Assembly: GCF_016406325.1 (NCBI RefSeq)
Contig: NZ_CP066370.1
Location: 2,852,001 to 2,916,000 of the forward strand
From: Shewanella putrefaciens
GTDB taxonomy: Bacteria; Pseudomonadota; Gammaproteobacteria; Enterobacterales; Shewanellaceae
Reading direction: 5' to 3'
Length of the DNA: 64,000 nucleotides
A program made the position numbers and the translations under genes. The notes beneath the pieces were generated by a model, which worked only from the letters and a program-made list of their open reading frames with translations, was not told the origin of the DNA and did no database searches. Position 1 is the stretch's first letter, and the number at the start of each line of letters is the position of its first letter. Below, piece by piece: positions 1 to 9,065 of the stretch.

Positions 1-207
1 CTTAAAAGCATTTATTTAGGCAAAGATGAGAAGATTTTTAAAGTGACAGGTACCGCAGTATGGGATGCGCAAGGGCAAAAAATAACCTTGGCCGATGGTA
101 CTCAGTATCTCGTTGGTGAGAACCAACTCATCATGCTAGACACTGAAGGTAAACGTATCACTGGCGAATTAGCCACTAATTACGTGCTGAAAAAGAAGAG
201 CGAATAA
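1..207 (+). CDS. C-terminal end of an unrecognised protein (partial)
   Basis: An open frame enters from the left edge and ends with TAA at 205-207, giving the last 68 residues of a protein. The visible part is hydrophilic, with alternating beta-strand-like segments (KVTGTAVWD, KITLADGTQYLV, NQLIMLDTEGKR) and a lysine-rich tail ending KKKSE. I do not recognise the family. It converges with the polysaccharide operon on the other strand and is followed by about 560 bp of intergenic repeat sequence. It is probably a housekeeping gene flanking the locus, but that rests on position only. Confidence 0.7.
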   Translation, partial: LKSIYLGKDEKIFKVTGTAVWDAQGQKITLADGTQYLVGENQLIMLDTEGKRITGELATNYVLKKKSE

Positions 208-500
208 GCAGTAATCTCAATCTAGCGTTGGCGATAAATTTTTGTATTCATAATCCCCATATATTACGCGGCATTTTAACTCTGATGCCGCAAGCCATTA
301 CCGAAACCTTACGCCGCCATACTCGAGAACGACTGCATGGTCAATTTTGTTCCATACAAAATATGACATTCCCCCCCTCCATGGTGGTCAGATGTAGGAG
401 GTTGAACGCTTTATTAGAAAGAGTGCAGGGAGCAGTGATCGATGCGGAGATTCAGCTTTTGGCATTTAAGTCACCCACTTTTACCGTACCCAAAGACGTT

Positions 501-636
501 ACTGTGGATTCCCGCCTTCGCGGGAATGACGAAGGAGTTAGAGAGTTACTGTGGATTTCCTCCGCCTACGCGGGAATGACGAAGGAGTTAGAGAGTTACT
601 GTGGATTTCCTCCGCCTACGCGGGAATGACGAAGGT
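501..636. repeat. 50-bp tandem repeat built on a dRS3-like palindrome
   Basis: The string CGGGAATGAC recurs at 521, 571 and 621, so the unit is 50 bp and there are about 2.6 copies. Each unit carries a GGATT-CC-CGCCT-CGCGGGAAT palindrome followed by GACGAAGGAGTTAGAGAG. The first copy has the perfect ATTCCC-N8-GGGAAT form; the other two have a 3-bp insertion in the left arm. The rest of the 208-767 gap holds no convincing gene; an open frame at 228-629 is mostly this repeat. Confidence 0.9.
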
Positions 637-707
637 GCATAGGAATAACAAAGAGGAAAGCATCTTTGCGCTTAACAGCGCAAACAAGGGCCTACAAGTC
701 TTAAACC

Positions 708-745
708 GTTAAAACAAAAATGCCAATTCAAATGAATTGGCATTA
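708..745 (-). terminator. Intrinsic terminator of the polysaccharide operon
   Basis: A 12-bp inverted repeat (AATGCCAATTCA / TGAATTGGCATT, loop AA) lies at 719-744. On the minus strand it is followed at once by TTTTTGTTTT. It sits about 25 bp downstream of the last minus-strand gene, where the end of the long polysaccharide transcript is expected. Confidence 0.85.
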
Positions 746-767
746 AGAAATACACTAAAGAAATAAA

Positions 768-1811
768 CTAATCTTTACGAACCCAAGTCAAGATTTGCCA
801 CACATTAGATAACGCCCAGTTATAGCAGGCAAAAATACCTAAAAAAGCGACAAACATAATCCACTCTGGGACTTGTGAGAGTTCAGCCCAAATCCCAACG
901 ATGGCAAGTAAAAGTGAAGCGAATGAAATTCTAATCAGGGTTTGCTTGCGATTATAACCTGCTCGCTCAAAGATATGATGTAAGTGATCGCGATCAGGAC
1001 TAAACGGCGATATCCCCTTTTTCACTCTTCTATACATAATCGCAGTCATATCCATTAACGGTATTGCAATTAAGTACAAAGCTGTTACGGGCGAAAACAC
1101 TGCGACATTAGGCTGAGTACCAACTACCAACATCCAAACCACAGTTAAACCGATTAACATACTACCGGCATCACCCATAAAGATTTTGTTGAAAGAAGGA
1201 AACGGCCACCTTAGATTAAAAAGCAAGTAACCCATAATCGCGCCAATAAATAGCAAGGGAAGCATAAACCAATTATTCCCTGCCCAATAAAACAAAAAAG
1301 CTAAAGCTGCAAAGGTGACGATGCTTAACATTCCTGCCAAACCATCTATACCATCAACCATATTGAAGGAATTGATTGCCCCAATTACAGCTAAAATGGT
1401 CACGAAAATACCTATATAGCCTAATTTAAACTCAAAAAAATGCAGGATATGACCAAATGACGTTAAGTATAATCCCGCACCAAAAATCAAAATTGACGCA
1501 GTGATAACCTGCGCAGTCATTCTCACCCGCACAGAAAGATCATATTTATCATCAAGTACGCCAAGAAAAAGGATTAACGCAGCAGAGATAAGATATAGAT
1601 TAAAAACTTGGCTTTGTTCTATCACTATGCTCGAAACGAGTAACACACTGCAGTAGATAGAAATACCACCAATCAAAGGGATGGCGCCAACATGTAACTT
1701 ACGCTCATTGGGTAAATCGACCAAACCGACCTTCTGAGCAATAGGATTAAATACTTTAATTGCAATACAGGTTAAACAAAATACAGTAAAAAGGGGTATG
1801 AGGTATTCCAT
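768..1811 (-). CDS. WecA-type undecaprenyl-phosphate sugar-1-phosphate transferase (distal copy)
   Basis: This polytopic membrane enzyme would transfer a HexNAc-1-phosphate from a UDP-sugar to undecaprenyl phosphate on the cytoplasmic face, starting the polysaccharide repeat unit. The 347-residue protein has the family signatures: the DD pair at 87-88, NMVDGIDG at 150-157, FMGDAGS at 211-217 and the HLHHI loop at 276-280, among about 10-11 hydrophobic segments. The frame is open upstream to 1874, but I chose the ATG at 1811 because AAGGAAGAG lies just before it and the protein then starts like WecA. It is the last gene of the operon and the second of two wecA paralogues in tandem. The exact sugar cannot be read from the sequence. 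Confidence 0.9.
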   Translation of the reverse strand: MEYLIPLFTVFCLTCIAIKVFNPIAQKVGLVDLPNERKLHVGAIPLIGGISIYCSVLLVSSIVIEQSQVFNLYLISAALILFLGVLDDKYDLSVRVRMTAQVITASILIFGAGLYLTSFGHILHFFEFKLGYIGIFVTILAVIGAINSFNMVDGIDGLAGMLSIVTFAALAFLFYWAGNNWFMLPLLFIGAIMGYLLFNLRWPFPSFNKIFMGDAGSMLIGLTVVWMLVVGTQPNVAVFSPVTALYLIAIPLMDMTAIMYRRVKKGISPFSPDRDHLHHIFERAGYNRKQTLIRISFASLLLAIVGIWAELSQVPEWIMFVAFLGIFACYNWALSNVWQILTWVRKD

Positions 1812-1956
1812 AGATCTCTTCCTTAAGTCAAATACATCATGATTAAAGATGAATTTAATCACATTTAATTTCAAAAAAATGACATGGGATTATAGCAGTC
1901 TACGCTAAAACAGATAAGCCCATAACGATCTTAAAAGGCCAGTTAAAGTTAACTCC

Positions 1957-3030
1957 TTAAATAGTCTTAGTAAATTTAACATCTCTACGTAAAAATGCAG
2001 TAATGCGCCATATGTTATTCATTAAAGAAAAATACAGAGCAAACACAGCCAAAAATACAAAAAACATCATACTTTCACTAACTTTAGTCAACTCAGACCA
2101 AATGCCGATAGCAGCCATCCCCCCTGCTGCACTGCAGATTACTAACAGCGATAAATGGGATGACATCCCCAACCTTTGGCAAATATGGTGCAAATGCTCG
2201 CGGTCAGGTTTAAAAGGCGATTGGCCTTTACGAATACGACGGATCATAATGCACACCATATCCATCAACGGCAACGCAATTAACCAAAGTGCGGTCACAG
2301 GGCGAAGTGCAGTAGCTCGCTCACCTTGGCTTGCCACAATCAATAACCAAATCACCGTAAAGCCGATAAAAATACTCCCCGCATCCCCCATAAACACTTT
2401 AAAACGCCGCCCGAACGGAAAACCTAAATTTAACATGATATAAGGCAGCATAGCAGTAACGAGCAGCGCACAAAAAGTAGCAAAACCCTGCATGCCATTA
2501 AAATAAAACAGAATGCCTAAGCCCCCAAAAGTAACAGAGGCTAATCCCCCCAATAAACCATCAATACCGTCAACCATATTAAACGCATTGATTGCACCGA
2601 TAACTGCAAAAACCGTTAACAATATGCTGATAAGCTCGGGTAAATGTATCGCCTCACTCCCCATCAAATAACCTAAGTTATGTAAACTGCGCTCACCGAG
2701 CACAATCATCAGCATCGAAACCGCAGCTTGGACAACAAGGCGAAACTTAAAACTGATATCATAACGGTCATCAATTGCCCCTATGACCACAAGAATAAAA
2801 GCGCATCCTGCATACAATTGTGGTGCCAGCAATAATTCAGGGGTTAGGAACAAGGCAAGTATTATCGTAAAGAAAATAGAAATCCCTCCAACAAGCGGGA
2901 TCTGGCCTTTATGATGCTTACGCTCGTTCGGCTTATCAACCAATCCGATCCTTTGAGCAACCTTGCGAAATACAAACAAACTGATAAAAGAAACTAAAAA
3001 AACAAATAAAACAGCGATATTTGTTGACAT
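1957..3030 (-). CDS. WecA-type undecaprenyl-phosphate sugar-1-phosphate transferase (proximal copy)
   Basis: This is a second initiating transferase of the polyprenyl-phosphate HexNAc-1-P family, 357 residues, integral to the inner membrane. It carries the same hallmark sites as its neighbour: an aspartate pair in GAIDDRYD, NMVDGIDG, FMGDAGS and HLHHI, plus the N-terminal VDKPNERKHH motif. The two proteins are clearly paralogous but have diverged along their length. An in-frame GTG lies three codons upstream at 3039; the ATG at 3030 is preceded by AAGTGG and is preferred. It lies downstream of ugd and upstream of the other copy, with a repeat-bearing gap of about 230 bp towards ugd. Either copy could be the true wecA, or they may use different sugars. 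Confidence 0.9.
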   Translation of the reverse strand: MSTNIAVLFVFLVSFISLFVFRKVAQRIGLVDKPNERKHHKGQIPLVGGISIFFTIILALFLTPELLLAPQLYAGCAFILVVIGAIDDRYDISFKFRLVVQAAVSMLMIVLGERSLHNLGYLMGSEAIHLPELISILLTVFAVIGAINAFNMVDGIDGLLGGLASVTFGGLGILFYFNGMQGFATFCALLVTAMLPYIMLNLGFPFGRRFKVFMGDAGSIFIGFTVIWLLIVASQGERATALRPVTALWLIALPLMDMVCIMIRRIRKGQSPFKPDREHLHHICQRLGMSSHLSLLVICSAAGGMAAIGIWSELTKVSESMMFFVFLAVFALYFSLMNNIWRITAFLRRDVKFTKTI

Positions 3031-3130
3031 AAAAACCACTTAAAAATATGCAAAAAAGGAAAATGCAGCGAGGCCATTGGCCTTCTAAAAGCGAGGGCGT
3101 TTCACGGCTAAAGCGCCGCTAGATTATATC

Positions 3131-3240
3131 GCCGTCATCCTCGTGAATACAAGGATCCGGCTTTTAGATTCTAGAGTCACGAAGTAATGTCCTAGCAGCG
3201 CTTTTGCTACACTCTAGAAGCCGCTTACGGCGTCCTTTAG
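3131..3240. repeat. Degenerate GTCATCC palindrome plus CTAG-rich tract
   Basis: Bases 3131-3165 are a decayed copy of the GTCATCCTCGCG-N-GCGGGGATCC element seen elsewhere in the window. Bases 3168-3240 hold a tract with CTAG words and GCAGCGCTTTTGC/GCCGCTTACGGCG motifs like those at 18.1-18.9 kb. It fills the gap between ugd and the first wecA-type gene. Confidence 0.7.
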
Positions 3241-3260
3241 CCACAAAGTGGCGTTTCCCA

Positions 3261-4427
3261 TCAATCATTTCCAAACAAGTCGCGGGTATACACCTTGTCT
3301 GCAACATCCACCAATTCCTTAGCCATCCGGTTTGAAACAATCACATCAGCGATAGCTTTAAAGGCAGTTAAATCGGTCACTACGCGAGAATGGAAAAACT
3401 CTTTCTCTTTAAGAACAGGTTCATAGACGATGACTTCGATGCCTTTAGCTTTAAGGCGCTTCATTATCCCTTGAATGCTTGAAGCTCTAAAGTTGTCCGA
3501 ACCAGATTTCATAATTAGGCGATAAATGCCCACCACCTTAGGATTACGGCTTAAAATGGAGTCAGCAATAAAATCCTTACGAGTGGTGTTAGACTCCACA
3601 ATCGCACCAATAATGCTATTTGGCACATCGGCATAGTTTGCCCTTAACTGCTTAGTATCTTTGGGTAAACAGTAACCACCATAACCAAAGGATGGATTGT
3701 TATAATGATTTCCGATACGCGGATCTAAACACACCCCTTCAATAATCTGGCGTGAATCTAATCCATGAGTTTCTGCATAAGTATCTAGCTCATTAAAATA
3801 AGCTACACGCATCGCAAGATAAGTATTAGAGAATAATTTAACCGCTTCGGCCTCAGTCGAGTCAGTAAATAACACCTCAATATCTTGTTTAACTGCGCCT
3901 TGCACTAATAAATCAGCAAATACTTTGGCGCGCTCGCTGCGTTCACCGACAATAATGCGCGATGGATGCAAATTATCGTAAAGCGCCCTACCCTCACGTA
4001 AAAACTCTGGCGAAAATAGAATATTATCGCAATGATATTTTTGCTTAACCTTGGCAGTAAAGCCTACTGGCACGGTTGATTTGATCACCATCACCGCATT
4101 AGGGTTGATGCCAATAACATCTTGAATGACCGACTCAACAGAGGAAGTATTAAAATAATTGGTTTTTGGGTCATAATCAGTAGGTGTAGCAATAATCACA
4201 AAATCAGCATTTTGATAAGCTAACTGTTTGTCCAAAGTAGCAGTTAAATTTAGCTCACGATGAGTTAAAAACTCTTCAATTTCATTATCTACAATCGGAG
4301 ACCGTTTGTTATTAATGGATTCCACTTTTTCAGCAATCACATCAACAGCAATAACTTGATGGTATTGGGCTAATAAAACAGCATTAGAAAGGCCTACATA
4401 GCCAGTACCAGCAATAGCGATTTTCAT
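3261..4427 (-). CDS. ugd: UDP-glucose 6-dehydrogenase
   Basis: This cytoplasmic NAD-dependent enzyme oxidises UDP-glucose to UDP-glucuronate. The 388-residue product has the Rossmann motif GTGYVG at 7-12, the hinge helix containing [12 protein letters not shown] with the expected catalytic lysine at 197, and the [11 protein letters not shown] motif with catalytic Cys253. Length is normal for the family. It follows a UDP-sugar epimerase gene, so the pair would supply UDP-GlcA and, by epimerisation, UDP-GalA for the polysaccharide. A short remnant of a second ugd 5' end lies 1.3 kb upstream, at 5741-5815. Confidence 0.95.
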   Translation of the reverse strand: MKIAIAGTGYVGLSNAVLLAQYHQVIAVDVIAEKVESINNKRSPIVDNEIEEFLTHRELNLTATLDKQLAYQNADFVIIATPTDYDPKTNYFNTSSVESVIQDVIGINPNAVMVIKSTVPVGFTAKVKQKYHCDNILFSPEFLREGRALYDNLHPSRIIVGERSERAKVFADLLVQGAVKQDIEVLFTDSTEAEAVKLFSNTYLAMRVAYFNELDTYAETHGLDSRQIIEGVCLDPRIGNHYNNPSFGYGGYCLPKDTKQLRANYADVPNSIIGAIVESNTTRKDFIADSILSRNPKVVGIYRLIMKSGSDNFRASSIQGIMKRLKAKGIEVIVYEPVLKEKEFFHSRVVTDLTAFKAIADVIVSNRMAKELVDVADKVYTRDLFGND

Positions 4428-4544
4428 TATTTATATCCTAATCCGCACGAGCTATTTTAAATTGCTCACGAAAAATACTACTCAAAATTTCGTCATTCCC
4501 TGAAACACCGTGATTCCCTAACCACTGTCATTCACAAGAGTACT

Positions 4545-4570
4545 GTCATTCCCGCGCAGGCGGGAATCCA
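4545..4570. repeat. Single dRS3-like palindrome
   Basis: This is one copy of GTCATTCCCGCG-CAGG-CGGGAATCCA, with arms ATTCCC/GGGAAT, in the gap between ugd and the epimerase gene. It fits the same family as the repeats at 0.5, 22, 26.6 and 31.7 kb. Confidence 0.85.
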
Positions 4571-4678
4571 TTTCGGCACTCGTCAAATTAGTTATTTTAC
4601 GTGATACGTAAAGTACGACATAAAATCCGTCTTAGTTTTTAAATTGTTAAAATTATTCAAATAGAATATTTAACTAAC

Positions 4679-5683
4679 TTAAATCTTATAATAACTGCGA
4701 TACCATGCCACAAACTCAGCAACGCCTTCTTTTACACCAACTTTAGGTTGATATCCTGTTGCAGCAAATAAGTCTTGGGTATCTGCATAAGTTTGATACA
4801 CATCGCCAGGCTGCATTTCACGAAAATGCTTTTTCGCTACAATACCTAATTCATCTTCAATAGCTCTAATAAAGTCCATTAAATTAATTGGCGAACCATG
4901 CCCAATGTTATACACCGCATAAGGCGCAGAGCTACTTGCTGGTGTACCCGTTTCTACCGTCCAAGTCTCATTTCGTGTAGGAATAACATCCGCAATACGA
5001 ATAACCCCTTCGACAATATCATCAACATGAGTAAAGTCACGCCACATATCACCGTTGTTATTTATATCAATGGTTTCACCTTCTAAAATCTTTTTGGTGA
5101 AAATAAATGGTGCCATATCGGGGCGGCCCCAAGCGCCATAAACAGTAAAAAACCGTAACCCAGTGGTCGGAATATTGTAAAGATGAGAATAGCTGTGCGC
5201 CATTAACTCATTGGCTTTTTTGGTGGCAGCGTAAAGTGACACGGGATGATCAACACTGTGAGAAGTAGCAAATGGTGTTTTACTATTCAAACCGTAGACT
5301 GAACTAGAAGATGCATAGACTAAATGTTTTACTCTTGTTTGACGACATCCCTCAAGAATATTTAAATGACCAACTAAGTTTGAATCGGCGTAAGCGTGAG
5401 GATTCTCAATTGAATAACGTACTCCGGCTTGCGCCGCTAAGTGAATTACTCGATCAAATTGCTCTTTTTCAAATAATTTAGCTACACTATTACGATCGGC
5501 AATATCCAAGTCGACGAGTGTAAAATTTGCGTGTTTGATACGATCGAGTCGCGCCTCTTTCAAAGCAACATCATAGTAAGCATTAAAATTATCTACACCA
5601 ACAACCTGATGATCTTTTATTATTAGCTGCTCAATAACCGCACTACCGATAAAACCCGCTGCGCCGGTTACTAAATACTTCAT
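4679..5683 (-). CDS. NAD-dependent UDP-sugar epimerase, probably UDP-glucuronate 4-epimerase
   Basis: This short-chain dehydrogenase/epimerase of 334 residues has the cofactor motif GAAGFIGS at 7-14, an SSSSVYG segment supplying the catalytic serine, and the YxxxK pair at Tyr151/Lys155. The N-terminal pattern DNFNAYYDVALKEARL and the overall length resemble the UDP-GlcA 4-epimerases (LpsL/Cap1J type) more than GalE. It sits immediately before ugd, whose product would be its substrate, so UDP-GalA is the likely product. Substrate assignment is inferred from resemblance and context; a UDP-GlcNAc/GlcNAcA epimerase is possible. Confidence 0.85.
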   Translation of the reverse strand: MKYLVTGAAGFIGSAVIEQLIIKDHQVVGVDNFNAYYDVALKEARLDRIKHANFTLVDLDIADRNSVAKLFEKEQFDRVIHLAAQAGVRYSIENPHAYADSNLVGHLNILEGCRQTRVKHLVYASSSSVYGLNSKTPFATSHSVDHPVSLYAATKKANELMAHSYSHLYNIPTTGLRFFTVYGAWGRPDMAPFIFTKKILEGETIDINNNGDMWRDFTHVDDIVEGVIRIADVIPTRNETWTVETGTPASSSAPYAVYNIGHGSPINLMDFIRAIEDELGIVAKKHFREMQPGDVYQTYADTQDLFAATGYQPKVGVKEGVAEFVAWYRSYYKI

Positions 5684-5740
5684 TTTTAATCCTTAGTCAG
5701 AACCGAGTAGATCGCACTTGTAGGGGGTGTCTTTCATTAG

Positions 5741-5815
5741 CGACAACTTGATAGTACAGGGCTAATAAAACAGCGTTTGAGAGACCAACATACCCAGTAT
5801 CGACAGTGGTGATTT
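5741..5815 (-). pseudogene. Remnant of the 5' end of a second ugd gene
   Basis: Read on the minus strand, this stretch translates (in the frame aligned to Ugd) as [18 protein letters not shown] followed by LYYQVVAN, matching the first 28 or so residues of the intact Ugd at 4427. The ATG is gone, the match stops after about 25 codons, and no downstream ugd sequence follows. The nucleotide match is diverged from the intact gene, so it looks like a scar from another ugd allele, not a recent duplication. It lies between the epimerase gene and the GT4 gene, at the edge of the AT-rich interior. Confidence 0.8.
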
Positions 5816-5826
5816 AATATAAAAAC

Positions 5827-6816
5827 CTATTTATGCAGAATTGAGTAGTATCCATTTATTATTTTTATAGCAATTACACTTGCGTCATACCTGTTAACAA
5901 CATCGTCAACAAACTCTCTTTTTAATCTATACGGATAAGATTCAAACCTGGCAATAAAATTTACAATTTCATCAAGATCATTAGAAATCAGACATTGATC
6001 ACTACCATCTAAAATGTCTTTTACGTCGCCTACATCGAATGAGACTATTGGTAAACCAGTAAAGATAGCTTCTTTTACTACTTGGGGCGACCCCTCTCTC
6101 TTTGACGTTAAAAGTAAAAGATCATTATCAAAATAAGCATCTCTTATTGCATCCCTATTCATATCCTCAAAATATACTGAACAAACCTCTATCCCTATTA
6201 AACTTAATCGCGTAGTAACGTTAACAAAATCGTTATAATTTTTTTCAGGCCTAGACCTTGATGATGGAAATATTAATCTCACCCTTTTTTCAGTTTTAGT
6301 TATACATTCATTTTTATAATAAAAAAACTTAGAATCAACACCGCAAGGTATAAATAGAATTTCTTTTCTTTTATTTACACCCCACAAATATGAACACTGC
6401 TCTGATGACACAAGAATTAAAGCGTCGGAGAAAAAAGCAACTACATTTGTAATTAAATTGACTATTTTACCTCCCATTAAATCCGAACCATGACATGTCA
6501 AAAAAACTTTAGGTCTTAAATATAAAATAAAAATAAACAAAGGAAACAAAGATAATCCTGACAATCCAAAATGGATGTGAATTATATCTACCCTTTTCTT
6601 CAACAACTCTTTAACCAGCTTTAAATTACAAAAAAAATACTTTAAAAAACCATACTTATTAAAATCATCAATATTAAAAACACTATGAGTAAAATTTTTA
6701 TCAGCCTTACTGACAGATAACACTTGCTCCTGCACAAAGATTCCTTTTTGACTTTTCTCTGATGGATACATATTTGTAAGCCAAAGTACGTGAAACTTTT
6801 TTTCATCTGAAATCAC
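5827..6816 (-). CDS. GT4-family glycosyltransferase
   Basis: This 329-residue GT-B fold enzyme would add one sugar to the lipid-linked repeat unit at the cytoplasmic membrane face. The N-terminal half has WLTNMYPSEKSQKGIFVQEQ and a HIHFG segment typical of GT4 enzymes. The C-terminal half has PSRSRPEKN and the SKREGSPQVVKEAIFTGLPIV region, where the family's donor-binding glutamates lie. It overlaps the stop of the preceding Alg13-like gene by 4 bp, so the two are translationally coupled. Its low GC and AT-rich codon use match the block up to about 11.2 kb and suggest lateral exchange. Donor sugar unknown. Confidence 0.85.
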   Translation of the reverse strand: MISDEKKFHVLWLTNMYPSEKSQKGIFVQEQVLSVSKADKNFTHSVFNIDDFNKYGFLKYFFCNLKLVKELLKKRVDIIHIHFGLSGLSLFPLFIFILYLRPKVFLTCHGSDLMGGKIVNLITNVVAFFSDALILVSSEQCSYLWGVNKRKEILFIPCGVDSKFFYYKNECITKTEKRVRLIFPSSRSRPEKNYNDFVNVTTRLSLIGIEVCSVYFEDMNRDAIRDAYFDNDLLLLTSKREGSPQVVKEAIFTGLPIVSFDVGDVKDILDGSDQCLISNDLDEIVNFIARFESYPYRLKREFVDDVVNRYDASVIAIKIINGYYSILHK

Positions 6817-7286
6817 AATATGTCCTTCAAAATATCACTACTTTTAAAAAAAGACACTTTTGAATAAGGTTGACGTTCAAAATAATTAACAGCGATATCA
6901 ATTGCCGTATAAATTTCATTTACATCCCAACAAACAAAAGCATACCTTTTTTCTTCAATAAACCTTGCCAAATCTGCTTGATGTTTATCTTTTCTTTCCA
7001 AATTTGGAACTACAATAATTTTCTTTGTAATGCTTGTATTTTCAAGAAGACGATACACATTTCCAGCTCCTGCATGCGTGATTATTATCTCACATTTATT
7101 AACGTATGACTCTATATTATCAACATATTCAAACTTTTCACAATCACAATTAATTTCAATATTCTTTATACTTGGAGACTGAATAATGAACGAATTTAAG
7201 CCAAATGATACAGAATCATTGATAACAGCATAGACTAACGTATCAAACCTAGTGGTACCGGTAGTAAGTAAAATTGTAGATTTCAT
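6813..7286 (-). CDS. Alg13/PssE-like glycosyltransferase subunit (donor-binding half)
   Basis: This 157-residue protein corresponds to the C-terminal catalytic half of a GT28-type transferase. Visible hallmarks are the N-terminal LLTTGTTRFDTLV, the THAGAGN motif near residue 75, and a DKHQADLA segment near 115 that lines the nucleotide-sugar pocket in the family. It overlaps by 4 bp with the Alg14-like gene before it, as in pssD/pssE or epsE/epsF-type pairs, where the two half-proteins form one enzyme on the membrane. Rhizobial PssD/PssE use UDP-GlcA. The ugd gene downstream makes that a reasonable guess here, but it is not shown by the sequence. Confidence 0.85.
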   Translation of the reverse strand: MKSTILLTTGTTRFDTLVYAVINDSVSFGLNSFIIQSPSIKNIEINCDCEKFEYVDNIESYVNKCEIIITHAGAGNVYRLLENTSITKKIIVVPNLERKDKHQADLARFIEEKRYAFVCWDVNEIYTAIDIAVNYFERQPYSKVSFFKSSDILKDIL

Positions 7287-7774
7287 AATCTTCCACTATA
7301 AACTGATTTAGGATATAGTAATTTCAACTCTTCATTTTGGATATAAAAAATATCAGCAAAAAAATAACCGACCCTACCTGAAATAGATTTTGAATAAAAT
7401 CTAGACCACGTTTCAATGTATATCAGCTTTATATTAAATGGCTTACAAAATACGAAGAAAAATAAAAAAATCAAAGGCCCTGTTGATATAACAACATTAG
7501 GTCTTACTTTCAACAAAATTATCAAACTTAGTATTAGATTGTATATGCCAGCAAAAAAACTATAACAGAATGATACAAACCTCCCTTTATCTTCTTTTAG
7601 TCGCATAGGGAAAACAATGAACGTTTTTGAACAATTTAATTTCTTTCTTTTTTCATTGTCAGTAACAGCATAAAAATTAGCACTAAGAGAAGGTGTATCA
7701 ATTAGTGATTTAAGGCGACGCATCTGTTCGGCATGGCCTCCCTCACCATAAATCAATAAAACTTTCGCAACCAT
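7283..7774 (-). CDS. Alg14/PssD-like glycosyltransferase subunit (membrane anchor half)
   Basis: This 163-residue protein resembles Alg14, the membrane-anchoring and acceptor-binding partner of an Alg13-type subunit. It begins VAKVLLIYGEGGHAEQMRRL, the glycine-rich N-terminal motif of the family. It has a strongly hydrophobic segment around 75-90, the VISTGPLIFLFFF signature, and IYIETWSRF near 130. Its stop overlaps the start of the Alg13-like gene, and it lies 4 bp after the polymerase gene. Together they form a split GT-B glycosyltransferase. Confidence 0.87.
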   Translation of the reverse strand: MVAKVLLIYGEGGHAEQMRRLKSLIDTPSLSANFYAVTDNEKRKKLNCSKTFIVFPMRLKEDKGRFVSFCYSFFAGIYNLILSLIILLKVRPNVVISTGPLIFLFFFVFCKPFNIKLIYIETWSRFYSKSISGRVGYFFADIFYIQNEELKLLYPKSVYSGRL

Positions 7775-7778
7775 TTAA

Positions 7779-9065
7779 TTATCGCCTCGCCAATATTTTA
7801 CTATGATTTATAATTAACAAAAGTGTGATGACTTTCAAAACACCAAATCCATCTACAAATATATTCCCCTTATATTGAAATATAAAAAAAGATAACAATA
7901 CAGATATATATAGAACATCTATATTTTTTATTACAGCATTAAACATGTTCCTTAAAATGTAAAAATTTAGCAAATAAATAAATGTAAAAAAAGAATAGAA
8001 AGCCAAAGAGAAATATAGTCCCATATACAACAACAAACGCATATAACCCGCATCAACATGCATATAATAAGAGCCATCTTGATTCACATACTTCCAATCC
8101 CCCCAATAAAAAGTATTATCAGAAGGTCTGAAATAATAATTTTCTATTGTATCTGAAGAATTTGTTCTCAATTCACCATAGTGTACAAAATTATAAAACG
8201 GTTCCAGAGCCCATTTTAATAAAATATTATTTGATAACAACTCTTCATTTGTTACACAAAAATATATTAAAGTAAAAGCTGAAAACAAAGAAAAAACGAT
8301 CCAAGGGAGGATTTTTTTAAAAAAATATTTATTTGATAAATTAGTCAAAAAAAAGATTATAAAACCAATACAAATCAATACTAACGAACTTCTTGATGCA
8401 AGCATAGAACTGATAAAGATAGTAATCAATATTATACATCTGCTTAATGAGAATTTTCTCTCTTCATAATATGAGACTAATGCCACTAAAAAAAATAAAC
8501 CTTGCATTATCCCTACAGTATAATTAGCAAACCCTGTCAAGCCAACATATCTATATTCATAATAGCTACTAATAAGTGAATTTGTAATAGTAATTGATTT
8601 ATATAAGTTATTCCATTCAGGTATCAACAACATACTAAACATCATCACAGCCTGAATAAATCCAACATTAATAATGACATTTAAAATATTTTGAATATTG
8701 AACCTAAGGTAAGAGAACAAGACAGTCAAAGAGAAAGCAACAAGAGTGACATCTAAAAAATAGAGTATGACATATAGAGGAAAGGTAAAATTATCAGCAT
8801 CACTTATTACTGAAAATAGAAGTAGTGACAAACCAAAATATAAAAAAACAGATGAAATTATTAAAGGATAAATAAAATCAGATAATACATACCTTGCTGC
8901 ACTAGAAAAAAACAAAGTGAATATAAAAAACAAAAGAAATAATAACCAAATCAATTTTGAGGTATCAATAGGTAAAAATACAAACTTAGCAGAATAAAAA
9001 TAGAAAGCTAAAAAAAATGACAATAAATACTCTACAACCAACTTTTTTCTAAATTTAATATTCAT
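7779..9065 (-). CDS. wzy: Wzy-like polysaccharide polymerase
   Basis: This 428-residue protein is hydrophobic almost throughout, with about 11-12 predicted membrane segments and one large hydrophilic loop at roughly 270-340, the usual periplasmic loop of Wzy. Wzy polymerises flipped repeat units in the periplasm. Sequence conservation in this family is low, so the call rests on topology, length and position between the glycosyltransferases and downstream of wzx. An in-frame TTG two codons upstream is possible, but the ATG at 9065 is the better start. The gene is very AT-rich. Confidence 0.8.
   Translation of the reverse strand: MNIKFRKKLVVEYLLSFFLAFYFYSAKFVFLPIDTSKLIWLLFLLFFIFTLFFSSAARYVLSDFIYPLIISSVFLYFGLSLLLFSVISDADNFTFPLYVILYFLDVTLVAFSLTVLFSYLRFNIQNILNVIINVGFIQAVMMFSMLLIPEWNNLYKSITITNSLISSYYEYRYVGLTGFANYTVGIMQGLFFLVALVSYYEERKFSLSRCIILITIFISSMLASRSSLVLICIGFIIFFLTNLSNKYFFKKILPWIVFSLFSAFTLIYFCVTNEELLSNNILLKWALEPFYNFVHYGELRTNSSDTIENYYFRPSDNTFYWGDWKYVNQDGSYYMHVDAGYMRLLLYMGLYFSLAFYSFFTFIYLLNFYILRNMFNAVIKNIDVLYISVLLSFFIFQYKGNIFVDGFGVLKVITLLLIINHSKILARR

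Noticed and set aside
228..629. 133-codon open frame on the plus strand near the left end
   Set aside because: The last third is translated repeat (50-bp tandem unit), the rest has no recognisable domain, no good ribosome-binding site and biased low-complexity composition. Treated as intergenic.
2003..2443. 146-codon plus-strand frame opposite the first wecA-type gene
   Set aside because: It is antisense to a gene with clear catalytic motifs, and its product is basic and featureless.
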